Of a stretch of DNA of 64,000 nucleotides, positions 10,672 through 25,163 are shown piece after piece. Made by a program: the position numbers and the translations under genes. Source of the DNA: Brachionus koreanus (Eukaryota; Rotifera; Eurotatoria; Ploima; Brachionidae); assembly GCA_016987375.1 (NCBI GenBank), contig PJRA01000048.1, positions 2,463,473 through 2,527,472 of the forward strand, written 5' to 3'. A model generated the notes under the pieces. It was not told where the DNA came from and searched no databases. It worked only from the letters and a program-made list of their open reading frames with translations. Every line of letters starts with the position of its first letter. Positions within the stretch are counted from its first letter, which is position 1.

Positions 10672-13600
10672 ATTATTTAAATGTACTAAAACTAGTCAAG
10701 CACTAAATCAAATTGTATAACAGCTCTTAAACCTCTTTGTAGCAAATTGTACATGTTCACTCATCTATATAATAACATTAACTAATTAAATTTGATTAAT
10801 TTATTAAAAATATGCAAAAATAAAAAACAAAAAATAAATTTAAGTTTGTATCAAATTACTTTTTTTTCTTCTAAATTAAATTGATTTTTGACTTTAGCAG
10901 ATTTTTATTTATCTAAACAAAATTGAATTTTAATCTTTTGTTCAAATAGTTGTTCAAGCATTCTTGTTTCATTTTATTTTCGACTAACAGATATCAAACT
11001 TACAACTGATACTTTTAAATGAATAAAATCAAAAAATGACCAGAATTTTTCTTTCAATTAAATTTCAAATGTTGAAGTATAAAACAAAAAAAAAATTCTT
11101 GAAAAAAAATAAAATCCTAAAAATATCGGCCTAAATACAGTTTTCTAAATCATTTTTCATTTAATGTTGAAAAAAGCTTCATAAATGAACATAAAGCTCG
11201 CGAAAAATTAAACGCTTAAGTATTTTTAGAAAAAAAAAAAAAAATATTTATGTCAATTTTCTTCATACTTTTACCTAATATTTTATTTTAAAATTAAATA
11301 TCTTCGTTTTTATATGATAAAACAAAGCCTTATTTTTACAAATGGTACTTTTCGGTAAAACTTATGTCTTGAATAAAAAGCCATTAACCTTACTAATTCA
11401 TCAAATTTGCTAATGAGCTTCAATATTGATTGAATGGATATTCTTTTGAACAATTTCTTATTAAGAGCAGTGTTATGAAAACGTTCCAAATGAGATACAA
11501 TTAAATTGAATGCTTAATAATTAACCTTAATTTTAAATATTTAAAAACTATGTAGAAAAGTTTAAACTTAATCAATAGCTAATAAAAAACCAAGAAATCA
11601 ATAATTGAAATATTCGAATTAATTAAAAAAGCGAACAAGAGTGAAACAACTTTGCTAAAAAAAACTGTTCAAGAGCATAGTTGGAATTATTTACAATAAA
11701 CAAATAAAATACAATGCCTGTACTTTCAACTTTTCCCTAATTGAAAAAAGAATTTCAATTAATTTTTTGTTGCTGTTGTTGCTTTCAATTTAATATACAA
11801 ATAAAACAAAATTTCGATAATTTATCTTGAAAACAAACATTTAACAAACTATTGATCTGATGAATGAAAATAAAAAGAAATAAATTTTTTAATTTACGAT
11901 AAAAGCCAAAACAAGTAATTTATTGATATTAAATTGAACAGTAGTAGCTGTGGAATTCGTGTAAAAAACAGCGCTAATTTTGCCAAGAGGCGACAATCTA
12001 ATCTAACTTGAACTAAATTTCCACATAAACAGCGTTGTAGTGAAATTTTAGCAACAACTATTTCTCCAAAGACTATTTAAAAACTGATAACTAAATTCAT
12101 GAAGATAATTGAATTGGAATTTAATCGATATTCCATTCCCAAAAGACAGTTGTGTGTCCATTTAAATTTGGCTTTCATGATTAAATATATATGCCTTTCT
12201 GGGAATTGGCCTAAAAAATAAAGGTGTTTTAATTGAATTTTAATATTTATTTTCGTGCTATTGTTTTATTCTTTTGTTCGTATTAAAAAACTGTTTCTCC
12301 AATTACCGTCTGTTGCCCGTTTCGATCGGTATTCTGTGACTAGTCATTTTTTTGACAAGACATTTAAATAAAAATAAATGCATCCGATTAAAAAATGTCT
12401 TAAATTACAAGTCAAATTGGAACGCTATATTTACTAGTAATCATTTTGTTGTAAATAAATAAATATAATACCATGGTCTTTTAAAATTGCTTATGAAATT
12501 TGTTCGACTGATCAATTTTTTTTTGAATAAATAATATTTTTTTAAAAAACGTGATATTTTCATAAATCTTACTTAGACTAATAATTATCAAAATTATATT
12601 TTTATTTTTATAATTGAAATTTTGAATCCTTCAATTTAAATATATATAAAACTATAACTGTTTGCAAGCTCTGCCTAGACGCTATAAGTAAATTGCAAAC
12701 AAAATATAAAAATTTAATAAAAAAAAAAACAAGTCACAAAATAAAATATTGAATTGAATTTTATTTTAATGGTTTGACTTTAAAAAAAAACTAAACCGAA
12801 CTCGAACTTGGTTTGTTTAAATTACATTTTGTAGTTTTTTAAGAAGACACCTTTAAAAAAAATTTTCTAGTGTTTCATAAAATTAAATATTAAAAATATT
12901 AAATTTTAGAGTTGTAAAAATCGTAGTTAAATCTAATAATAATAATATATATTCTACGATCAAATTAGTTAAACTAAATTGACAAAGCAGGATAACTAAT
13001 TGAATCACAATATAGTAGACTTTTCTTTCTACCCACATTGCTGATTTAATATGAATCTAAATCTAACTTTAAATTTTATTTACTAAAACACTTGATTCAC
13101 AAGATCAAAAAATAATTTTTTAACCTTTCACTAATAATATCTGGAATACTTAATAAAGAGATACTAAAGGCGTTTTATTTATTGTTCAAGAGCTAAATGT
13201 GCTTATTAATTCTCCGGACAACCTGAAAACATTCTCTTAAAAAGTCAATTTTTTAAGCTGGTTCTTTTGATAATCCTCTCAAAGAATAAAGCTCCTGGAA
13301 CCCTTAATTAAATTGAGTACTTGTTCGAGTGGTTTACTTGACAAAATAGATGAGCTAGTATAAACAATAGAGAAAATCAATCTTATCCGAATAATTGATG
13401 TGTTTAATAACTTTAACGCCCTTGGACATAAAGATCTTGCTAATAACACAAACTTAATAATTAGAAATTTTTAATAAGCTTATATGTATAGATCTTAGTT
13501 TGATTTCTTAAGGCTAACTTTTTAGTTAATGCGAAGTGATTAATAGCAATTATTACTAAAGCATAAAAATTAAAAAAGATAATTAAGCATTAACAAAATT

Positions 13601-16600
13601 TTGAATAAATTTTGTAATACAATTATAGTATGCTTGTTTGGTTTTGTTCTAAATAGTGATTACTTAATATTTTCACCTTTTCTTTCAAATTGAAAAGTGG
13701 CGCCTTCACAAAAAACTACAACGACAACAGCTTTGAAAGGATGAAAGCCCAAAGGTTTAACATTAAAAAAAAACAGCCGAAAAATTTTTTTTAAAGAAAA
13801 TACAATATAAAAAAAAATCTCCTTATGACTGATTCAAACTAAATTTATTCTTTTATGTGATAAAAAGATAATTATTTTCGTTAGTCTCATAACAGTTTCA
13901 AAATTTCTGGGACTCACTTTCATTTTGTTTCTAAAAAAACCTAGCATGAAACTGAAAGACGTTTAAATGATCATACCAAACAGGTTGGGTGATTCACTGA
14001 CTTTTATTTAAATAAAGATAATTGAATATTCAATCTCATCTCTTTCAAATTGTTATTTGAAAGTAGCTCTTAATTATTGAATAATTTGAACAATTTGTAT
14101 CAATTTTTTAATCATATATTGCATTTTTTCTTCATGATTTTATTAACTCTAATTTATGTTTTTGCAAACGAGCTGAAATCGAAACTACAAAATTTATTTC
14201 CTGACAAGAATATTAATTCCATTAATCTTTATGTCATTTAAATTAATTTTAAAATAAATGAATATAAATTTCAAGTGTAGTATTTCATTTAAAACAACAT
14301 GTAGATAAAATATTCTAAATATCTTTCAACTGTGACTTCATTAATATGTACATACCTAGAGTTAATGAACTATGAAGATAAAATCGATCATTATTTATCT
14401 CCTTAATGGTAACATACCGAGACTGATCTGGTTATGATAAAAATCAACATTCCGACTAATTTTATCCTCCAATGTGACCAAATTTATCGCTATTTTTTCA
14501 CTATTTTAATTATTTTAAGTCAATAGTAAAAAGTATATTAGTTTCATATTATTTCATCCTTAAATAGAAATAGAACTGTGAATTAAATTGAAGACATTTA
14601 AAACAATATTTCACAAAAACAATCTCAAACTTAATCAATTTTTGCTAGAACATTAATTCTAATTTTATTTAATTCCTTTGCTGAACAAAAGTTGTTTTAA
14701 TAAAATAAATGTTGATAATTATTAGTAGCCAAATAAATTTGAATTATTGCTTGTTTTTAAACTAGAATTTATAACTAATAGTATAACAGAATTAATGGGC
14801 TTTAATTTACAAAACTTTATTTCTCTGGTATTTCAATTTAATAAATCTGGCCCAGCACATATGCTTCTATTACCCATTTTGTTAGATAACTTGTTATTTA
14901 GAGAAAAATAAGTCTGAGTAAAGAAACAAAAATAAATAAAACAAGTTTGACTAGTCATTAATTTACATTGCTAGCTGTTACACGAATAAAATTTGTCAAA
15001 TGAATGAATTTTGACTTGATGGATTAAGATACTATTTAAGAAATAATAATGACAAATATAAAATTAATTAATTAATTAAATTTGAATTTTCGAATGGATA
15101 ATAAAAGAAATTTAAAACTATAAAGAGATTCAGTGCATTGATTAAATCCTATCAAGATTTGAAAATATTTTAAATATTCTAAATTAGTTATTCATAACCC
15201 TCAAGATTGAAAAAAAAATACACACATATGGACATACCGAGTTTAATATTGTTAATCTTTTGGATAAATTTAAAAAGGTATTCTTTTTCTTATCTATAGA
15301 AAAAAAAATTAAAATGAAAATACACATTTTAATTAGCCCCGCATTTAAATACTACACATGCTTTATTTATTTATATTCATTTGGTAAACAAAAACTGTAT
15401 TCGTCCCTCTTTCTCATATGGTTTGATTTGACTAGAATTTTTTTATCATGTCTTGCAATGAAATATATGCATCTTTTCAGTGACAATTAGCAATCAAGTC
15501 GGATTTTTTCATAAATAAAATTCAAACTGCGTGTATGTGGTCTAAATTTGTTGGATTTTGCAGCTTGATCATAACAAATAAACAAATTGAAACATGTAAA
15601 CATTTTTTTGTATATAGACCAAGTGTAACATAAAACTTGATTTGTTTGAAAAATTCTGAAAATAATTAAATTTTCAATTGTTTAGTCTCAGTGTTTCTTT
15701 TTGATTTAAGCTTCATGCAAATTAATACTAATTGAACCTTAGTTTTTACGAGTCAGTCTGTCAGTCTCATGTCTGGTATCGATTCGATTGAAACCTACTG
15801 ATTTCCGACACAAAATGTCATTTGCTTTTAATTGCCAAACAATGGCCAAAAACTAAAAAAATAATTGAAACAAGATAATAAAAAACTATCAATTGATTCT
15901 CTTTATTATGTATCTGGTAACAATAAAAAAATTAAATTCAATAATAATTTCCTAATGCTAATATTAACCATATAAAATTGCTAAACTGATTTAAAATAAA
16001 AAATCTACAAAATTATTTTTTAAATTACCCCATAAATTAATAAGTTTGAATTATTATTGTCAAATCACTTATAAATAATTTAAAATGCGTTAATTTTATG
16101 TGATTGCTCTTGTATACAAATCGATTTGGGATATTTTATTCGGCTAATTTATAATTCAAAATTATAGTTTATAAATTTTCTATGAAAAAAATTTAAAATA
16201 AAATTAATTAATTAAAAAAAATAATTAAGGTAAAAAAATTTGTGAGAATATTAAACATATTTAATTTGCAAAACTTTATCAAACTACTCTCACTAAGTAC
16301 TGGTCATCTATGTTTACATCTATTAGCTTACAGTGCTACTAATTTAAATTAGGATATTGATTTCAAATATTGTACACTGAAAATAAAGTGTGTAATCAAA
16401 GCAGATGGTATTAGCGATTGAGTTACTAACATAGATAACCTGACGGGCAGGAGTGCCTCGAAAAAACTAAAACAAAGGTATGATTTTTTTAGTTATTTTA
16501 GCACTAAAGTCTTTAAGTCCTCAAGCGAAATTTTCAATTTTAAATAAATGAATTAGAGTCAAAATTGAAATCAATTAATAAGAACTAGATTCCCACTCTA

Positions 16601-19600
16601 GAAATAAAAACAACTTTATTTAAGATATTCCATTTGATTGATTGTAGCCTCATTGAAACAAAACCACTGCAAACTACAATTAAAAAATATAAAAGAGTAT
16701 AAGAAAATTAAGCAAAAGTGTTCTTATAAATTCTTAATTGCAGTATCATAAATTTAGTTTATATTTAAAATGAGCAAAATATTTGCACATGGCTTTATAT
16801 GGCCTTACTAACAAAAATATCAAATATACTCTCAAAATCATCACAGTTTCAAAAATCAAATTTTCCTAAACACGAAATCAATGACTACTTGAAATAAATA
16901 AATCTTGAGAAATTTCATCAATTAAATTTTTTTTTGAATCAGTCTGCTGCATATCACTTTTTAAAATGGGAAAAAATTAAACTATCAGAATTGGGCACGA
17001 AAATGAAAATTAATCGATTTCTGGTTGTAACCAGACATTAGCAGATGAAAATGGAAATTAATTAAGAAAACAGAAAATAAAACGCAATTTTCAAGAGTAC
17101 ACAAGCTCAATTTTTTAACTTGTACTACATGGAAAGAAAAATAGTACTGGACGTTTTAATCTGGATTATATATTTTGTTCTATTTTGAATGATAGACTAA
17201 TATAATTATATTTTGTTGAAACTTAACTCAATTTAGTTAGAAATGCATCCTCTGTGTTTGTTCATCATCATAAATTAAGATGATACAGTCTAATTTTTTT
17301 TCCATATTTAAAATAAGTTGATTGTTGATTTCCGTAAAAAGTCTACTTGATTAGATTTCCATGGATGGACTTAAGAATAAATAAAAAAATTATGATTTCT
17401 TAATTGAACGGAAATTTCATAAATTTGAACAAGATCTAAAAATCGTTTATAGTCAAAATAAAAAAGAGAAATTACTATTATTATAGTCTTTATTTTCAGC
17501 TTTGTGAAAATAAAAATAAAAATCAAAAATTCTAGTGGCAAATATTAACTGATTCGATTGAATAACAACTAGCAGAAGATTTCTAAATTAAACATTAAAA
17601 ATTAATAGACTTTTTTGTGTAAAAATTTTATTTTTTGAATAAAAAGTTAATTTTTTTTTGATTACCTTAAATAATTTAGTTAAAACTATTATATTTGTTT
17701 TTTTTTATTCAGTGTTTAAAAAAGAAATAATGCATTCAACAATCTAAAATTTTTGAATTGATACGGTTTGTGTTTAAGTAAGAGCAAAAATATTTTCAAG
17801 ATATTAGATAAAAGTTATTAGTAAAAGCTGGCTATGATTTAATTTTTCAAACAAATAAAAACAACGACGTTACCCATAGGATCAGCAGCTTTCTTTAATC
17901 GTTATTTATTTAAAAAAAGCTTAATTTTCGTTTGTTTGTATAATAAAATAAAAATAAATTCTAGAATACTATGAATTGAACCAAAAAAAAAACACTCAGT
18001 TCTTATCCCAACTCTTAAGTATATTAAAAGAACTTCCTTTGATTTGTTTTAGCTTTTTTCTTTCATTTTAAAATTGAAAAATTTTAATATGGTATTGTGA
18101 AATTCAAATACAAATCGAACAAAAATTCTTTAAATAAAAATAAATTAAAATATAATATAAAAATTCAAAAAAATACTACAAAAAGTTATAGCATTCTTTT
18201 TCGAAGCTTTTTTATAAAATAAAATAAAACTTTTGCTTTCTTTTATTTTAGGAAATCAAATCAATGATCAATTTAATCGTATTGATGTCTTATTTTTTGT
18301 CTTTTATTTACATAATAAAAAAATATTATTTATAAAATAGGTGCAACCAAGTATGTTTTCACTATTATTGGAGATTGAAAATTCGCAAAACAAATGAATC
18401 TTTTATATTTTCGAATAAAAATTGTTAATCCAATTTCCTCTAGTTTCATAAGATCAAAATAAGCTGATCATGGTTTCGGACCAATGTCTCAACTTAACAT
18501 ACTGAGTTATTTATTATCGGCGAATCTTCTTAAAGCTCATATTCAAATCTACACAAATAATTTATTGTGGGTAAAAAGACTAAAATTGTGCATTGTTCCA
18601 GAGAAAATCAAATTTGCTCCTCCAAAATAACTATTATTCTTAATTTTTATTAAAAATTTTAACAAAATTCTGTGATAATCAGGAATGACTAAAAAAAATA
18701 AAAAAAATTCTTCGATAATAAGTAAATATAAAAGAAATTTGAAAATTTTAACTTGAAATTTCGAAAAGAGAATAATAAAAATAAGACATAAAACTGATTT
18801 TTTGATTCAAAAAAATTTTTTTTTCGTTTTTTTATCAAAATAAAAACTATTGAGAAAAGTATAAATGTGTATGAGAATATACTTTATACTAGTATAAGAA
18901 TATAATAAATATACTTAATTCACTTTGAATACTTATTTAATATAAATCACAAATAAATTTATTTTGATTTAACTTTAGTTTAAGGCTTTTAAAAAACTTA
19001 GATTTCTTAAACAAATTATCTGTTTTTTTACTCTTTTACTATTTAATGAAAAATAGTATTTAAAGATTAAAATTAGTCATCATATAAAGGTGCAATGAAG
19101 TGAGTTTTCACACTCTTGAATTTCTAACCAGTTCTGTATTTTTTCATTTATTTAATTTATTTTAATCGACACCATTAAGATGTTTAAAAAAAAATTTAAA
19201 TAAATTATAAATCTAAAAATAATATTATATGAATCTTCCAAGATTATAGCACAAATTGAACAATTTATTTAAAAAATGATATTTAAATAAATTATTTAAC
19301 TTTTTATTTTAAGAAATCAAAATTCATGTCTAAAAAACTTAGTAATTTTTTAAAAATATAATATCGATTTTGGTTCATTTATTCTAAAAATAAAAAAAAA
19401 TAATTTATTATTTTTTAAATAAAACTTTAATTGAAATTGATATTTGAGTCGGTGTTTTATTCAGCTAATTACAGCTTAATAAGATACAATTTTTATTTTG
19501 AAAATTTTCATTGAGTTCTATTTTTAGAATTGAATTTTGATTTTTTCATGATAATCAATATCAAACATTCAAAATACTAAAAAGTTTTTCTTAATAAAAA

Positions 19601-20110
19601 ATGTCCTGAAAAGTTTATTAAAATATCTCTAAATTTTCTTTAAAATTTTAACTTTTTGAAAATATTAACAAAAAAAATTTAAATATTCATTTAATTTAAC
19701 TAAATTAACAGAAAATGAGTATTTCAATATTGATACAAGATTTAAAAAATAAACTAATAGTAGATTTTGTTTTTTAAAAAAATGAATATAAAAATATAAA
19801 AAAAAAACGAAGTAAAAAATTTATTTTCAATTCGATCATCAATTCTTTAATACAATAAAATAAAAAAAAAGCTAGGACAAAAATAACTGCTGTGCTAATA
19901 ATATGCGTTCAACCGATACATGAAATAAAGTCTTTGTTATTAAACTTACCTTTATTTTCTAAAAAACTACAATTGACATGAACTTTATAATTTGTATTAT
20001 TAAAATAGGCCAACTGAAAAGACCTAATGAAAGTTTAAAATTTACTTTTTATTTTTTTTATTAAATTACAGTCATAATCATAATTATTGCCGCTAAAACA
20101 CACATATACT
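10672..20110. other. 9.4 kb gene-free AT-rich region upstream of neurexin IV
   Basis: Scanned on both strands: only short Lys/Ile/Phe-rich chance frames (for example 15260-15490), no domain, no clear TE protein fragment and no tRNA. It probably holds regulatory DNA of the downstream adhesion gene and decayed repeats, but no specific element can be supported. Confidence 0.5.
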
Positions 20111-23100
20111 ATGGCTCACTTGGTGCGCATTCTGAAGGCTTTACTAATTTTTCTCATTCAAAATAGTAAATATCTAAAGTTATCCAAGAGACCATCATTT
20201 TTTTTTATTAAATTTGTATTTTAGACTCAGTCTATGCTACATTTGAGTGCACTCAGCCCATACCTTTGGGTTCAGAAAATGGGATTCTTCCAGACTCTAG
20301 CTTTACTGCTACTAGTTCCAGCTCATCACGGGAACCCTATCGTGCCCGCTTAAATGGCCAATTTGGTAAGCTTATTTGTTTTTTAGTTTTTTTTTATAAA
20401 TTTTTAAAATAAAGCATGGAGACCACGGAAAATGGATTCAAATGAATATTTGATTATTAATTTCCAATCACGAGTTATAATTACTTCATTAGCTACCCAA
20501 GGTAGACGGGCAGCTAGAGAATTTGTTACTCTGTATGCCTTGCAATATAGTGACAATGGCATGAACTGGTTTTATTATACAGATGAAAACAAAATAATCA
20601 TGGTGGGTTTTGAATTAAAAAAAAATATACTCGATAATGAATAACGAAAGTTTGGTTCTTGTTAGATAAGAGTATTAAATGAAATATTAGTATAGTTTAA
20701 ATCTAAAATTTCCCAAATTAATTTTAGAATTTGATGAGAACAGTTTAAGTTGGTATGGGTAAATAAGCAAAGCGATTTAATGGGCGTATTTTAATGCCAC
20801 ATGTTCATAAATTTAGATTATGCAAATTTTCTTTTTATATTATTTAATTAAGCATTCATCACATTTTTATTACTTAAATTTTTTTTTCTATTTTTTTGGA
20901 TCAAATAATTAAAAAATATTTTTAAATTTTATATAAACATATTTGAACTAAATAAGTTTATTTAAGATAGAAAATTAAATCTATAATTTTAAGAGCATTT
21001 ATTAAAATTAGAAAAACTAAAGCAACACACCCTTTAAAAAAAAATTCAACACACCCTTCAAGATTAAATAAAATACAAGCTCAATAGAAATTTTTTCAAT
21101 TTTAGAATTTTCCTGGCAATACCGATGATAATACAGTGAGAGAAAATCGATTTCACGAGCCCATTATAGCTCAATATGTGAGAATAAATCCAAGACAATG
21201 GAATAACTTTATTGCTTTAAGAGTTGAGTTTTATGGATGTCCATATGGTAAACAAAAATCAAATAAAAAAGAAATATCTGAATAAAATTAGATAAAAAAT
21301 TTTCTCTAAGATCCAACCACAGTTACTTTTAATCGGGTGGCATTGGCCTCTTACGATGCCATGTTCCAACCTTTGAACAGCTACCAGGACGAGCTGATGC
21401 TTCGATTTCGCACTAATGATCCAAGTGCGTTGATTTTCTACACCAAAGGCACTCAAAACAATGATTATATGTCAATTGAGCTACGCAATGGCAGTCTATT
21501 TGTTGGCATAGATCTTGGCTCAACAGTGGAAAAACAAGGCGAAATTTTGATGAAATGTGGAAGCTTGTTGGATGATTTTCAATGGCATGATGTTAAAGTA
21601 AGACGTGTTGGACGCTCTGTTACAGTCGTAGTTGATCAATTAGTGGTCAGAAATGAATCAAGGAGTTTGTTTACATCGTTTAATTTTGATGGTAAAATGT
21701 ACGTAGGCGGTGCACCCTCTCACATTGACCGTGGTATTTCGATTCGTTCTAATTTCATGGGCTGCATTGAAAATGTGATTTATCGTTCATTTACTGAGAA
21801 TAGAGTTGTAGATATTCTTAAAGGCGCTAGATACAAGTGGCCTTACTATCAAGTAGAAGGCGGTTATTTGTCCTACAGCTGTATTGACCTAAATCAAATG
21901 CCAATGACTTTCAAAGACCGAAATTCATATTTGTATGCTCAGCGCAATCCTGGCTCACAGAGACTTGACGTTAGCTTCGGAATGAGAACTTTTGAGCTAG
22001 AAGGCTTGCTTTATCATCACAGATTTGCCAAAGATAGCGCTAATCAAGACACAGGCTACATTAAAATGTACATAAATGAAGGCGCTTTGGCTATCAAATT
22101 TCGATTAGGCTCAAAAGATAAGCCAGATCAAATGATGATACACAGACGAGCCAAATTGAACGATGGTCTTTGGCACGACATAAGCTTGTCTATTACTATT
22201 GACATGATGAATGTAACTGTTGATTTTGAGCCTGAAATAGTTCGTGGTACATTTAAAATACAAACTGGAGAAATGTTTTACATTGGTGGTGGACTGACAG
22301 ATGATTTGTCCGTTCCAAATTTTGTCGGTTGCTTTAGACGTTTGACTTTAAACGATGGAAGACAAGTTACGCCTGATAATGTGCGCTCATTTCAAGACGG
22401 ACCATTGGCCAACACAAATAACTATGTGACTAGTGTAGGTGTATTGATTAATTCGTGTGAAATATTGGACAAATGTACTCCCAATCCGTGTCAACACGGC
22501 GGTGTATGTCTTCAAACATGGGACAATTTTAGATGCGATTGTTCGCACACTGGATACGGTGGAGCTGTTTGTCACACCAGTGAACATCCCTTGTCTTGTC
22601 TTGACTATAAAATGACCAAAATGCAGCAAAGATATGCATACGGCACTGATTTGCATTTAACTATTGATGTGGACGGTTCTGGGCCTATTGAACCGTTTAT
22701 GGTTATGTGCAAATTTGGATCTCAAATGGAAAATATGAACGTGACTGAAGTGGAACATTACAGCCAAGGAGAAATTGTAGTAAAAGGTTACAAAGCACCT
22801 GGATCATATTCACAAGACATTGTGTACACTGCATCCAAAGCTCAGGTTAACGAACTTGTTGAACGCTCGTACACATGTTCACAATATGTCAAAGTTAAGT
22901 GCAAAGGAGCCAGATTTTTAAATTTTCCCGGCCAACCTTATGGATGGTGGGTGGGCCGTACCAATCAACCGATGTACTACTGGGGTGGCAGTGAAGTTGG
23001 CATTCCGAAATGTCGATGCGGAGTCAACCAGGAATGTGACGATCCAAATGTATTCTGTAATTGTGACAGTGGTGACATGGAAAATGAAAGACAAGATGAC

Positions 23101-24744
23101 GGACTGCTTAAAAATAAAGTCTATTTGCCTGTTTATAAAATTTATTTGGGTGACACTGGCGATGTGAGTGAAGATAGATATATGAAATATTCAATTGGTA
23201 GTTTGATCTGTGAAGGTGATAGATTGTATGATAATACAGTTACATTTCGTAAACAAGATGCTTTGTTGGAAATAGGAGAGAGAGAGAGTTCCAAAATGGC
23301 AGTTGATATTCGATTTCAGTTTAGAACAAGAGCCAAATCGGGCATATTGTTGCAAAAAGTTGGAAATTTTACTGGAGATTTGATAGAAGTTAAATTGCTG
23401 ACACCTAGAGAAATTGCTTTCCGCTATTCAGCTGGTTCTGGTGTCGAAGTAATTTCCATATCGACACCATTTGACCTAAATGACAATGAATGGCACACGG
23501 TTCAAATAGAACGAAACAGAAAAGAGGCAAGAATGAATATTGATTCAATATCTGCCGGAAATCCAGAAGATTTGTATGCATACAGACCATTTATATTCAC
23601 ATCTAATCTAACAATTGGAGCTTCAGTTAGTTACAGAGACGGTTTTGTTGGCTGTTTTAGAGGTCTGCAAGTTAATGGAAAAATAATTGACTTGCTTTAT
23701 TTGGCTAGACGAGCTGTTTATGGGGTTACACAGGGATGCGTTGGAAAATGTGCTAGCAATCCGTGTCTAAACAACGGCACCTGTGTCGAACAGTACTCTT
23801 CTTTTGAATGTGATTGTACATTTACACCATTCAGAGGGCCAATATGTGGAACTGAAATTGGAACTATTTTAGAAGCGAGCAATATGATTAAGTACACTTT
23901 TCCCACTCAAGGAGTCACTGCTACTGAAGAAGAGACTATTAGAGCTCAATTTGCCACTTACAACAAACAGGGTATTATAATGCAAATTTTGTCCGATAAA
24001 AAAGACGAAAAGGGTTTGGTTGATTATTTTACCTTGGAAATGAATAACAATGGTGGTGTGAGAGTCAGATTCAATTACGGTTTTGACAATTTTGAATTTA
24101 ACCCACCCTATGATCTAAGTAATGGACAAAATCATGAGGTTATTGTAGTTAGAACCAATCGTGGCCAGTCTATTTCAATCAAAGTAGACGAACACTTGGC
24201 TTACTCGTTTAATTTCACACGTGGTTCTTTTATTGACATGGTCTTTGACTCGCCTAGGTTTTTGTATGTAGGCAGAAACGAGACTATGCGACCAGATACG
24301 GGTTTTATCGGCTGTGTCAGTCGACTTCAATTTAACAGAATATTTCCTCTTAAGTATTCATTTTTGGAAGTTGCTGATCCAAATATTGAAGTATTCGGAC
24401 CTGACATTAGAGAATGGCAATGTGCTATCGATCCAGTTACATATGCGCCAGAGCCTATTGAAATACCGCCCGATCGCGATATTAAAATTATTCAACTACC
24501 AAACATGCACTCTCCGCCTCTCCAAGATTGGAGATATGCAACTCTTTTAGGTGTCGGTCTCGCTGTCTTGTTGGCAACAGCCTTTGGATTTGTTATATTT
24601 TTCTATCATAAGTACGCCTATAAGGGATCTTATGTGACCAAAGAAGACAAGGGAGCAGTTCACGCTCTAGATGCTGATGAAGCAATTACCAAAGGAGATC
24701 AAAGACATCCAAATATTACCGAAAAAAAAGAATGGTTTTTGTAA
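20111..24744 (+). CDS. Nrx-IV: Neurexin IV / contactin-associated protein (Caspr) homologue, 1319 aa
   Basis: Exons 20111-20165, 20225-20365, 20415-20602, 21106-21247 and 21311-24744 join in phase to 1320 codons. Domain order is that of Nrx-IV/CNTNAP: signal peptide (1-22), F5/8 type C discoidin domain (about 25-178, including the diagnostic FPGNTDDNTVREN segment), two laminin G domains (about 190-540), an EGF repeat starting near 564, a fibrinogen-like region (about 600-790, with GWWVGRTN and CRCGV), laminin G3 (about 820-980), EGF2 (about 985-1018), laminin G4 (about 1032-1213), one membrane helix (about 1251-1275) and a short cytoplasmic tail. The tail has a YKGSYVTKEDKGA motif like the protein 4.1-binding site and ends KKEWFL, a possible PDZ ligand. 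Expected role: transmembrane component of septate junctions and glial-type contacts, linked to protein 4.1/Coracle. The F5/8C domain is split over five exons, whereas everything after it is one exon. Confidence 0.96.
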
Positions 24745-25163
24745 ATTTAGAAAAAAAAAAAAAATTAAAATTTAATTTTAATTTTTTTTTGTTTTTGTAT
24801 AATTTTATTTGACTTAAAAGCATTCCATGGAAATAAGATTTTCATTTTTTAAAATAACTTGATTCTTTGGCTAAAAAGTAGATCTAAATGATATTTCTAT
24901 CTAAGAAAAGCTATTTTTATTGAAAATATATGCAGTCAAGATTTAATGATTCTATTTGTAGGTTAGATTATTTGAATCTTTCGTGTAAATTGAGTGCTTG
25001 AGATATGAACTTATTTCTAGATAAATTCAATTTAAATAAACTTTACTAAAATGCTTTTATTTTTTAATTTTTTTTTTGTATGTATTAAGAATGATTTTGG
25101 CCGTGCTGTGCCAAATACAGTGAGAATAAGCACATATTGTATTTTGAAATTTAAAATAAAAAA
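24745..25163. other. Spacer between neurexin IV and the MRPL40-like gene
   Basis: 3'-flanking and leader DNA, 419 bp, AT-rich. A short GC-richer patch at about 25098-25118 (ggccgtgctgtgcc) lies 45-65 bp before the next start; no recognised function. Confidence 0.5.

Noticed and set aside
15260..15490. 76-codon plus-strand frame
   Set aside because: Phe/Ile/Lys-rich chance frame in AT-rich DNA with no supporting signals.
10672..20110. Hidden genes or CRISPR-like arrays in the long spacer
   Set aside because: No regularly spaced repeats, no paired splice-bounded protein-like frames and no TE protein text were found by eye; the whole window is animal nuclear DNA.
22387..24550. Other-frame ORFs inside neurexin IV
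   Set aside because: Shadows of the long verified coding exon.
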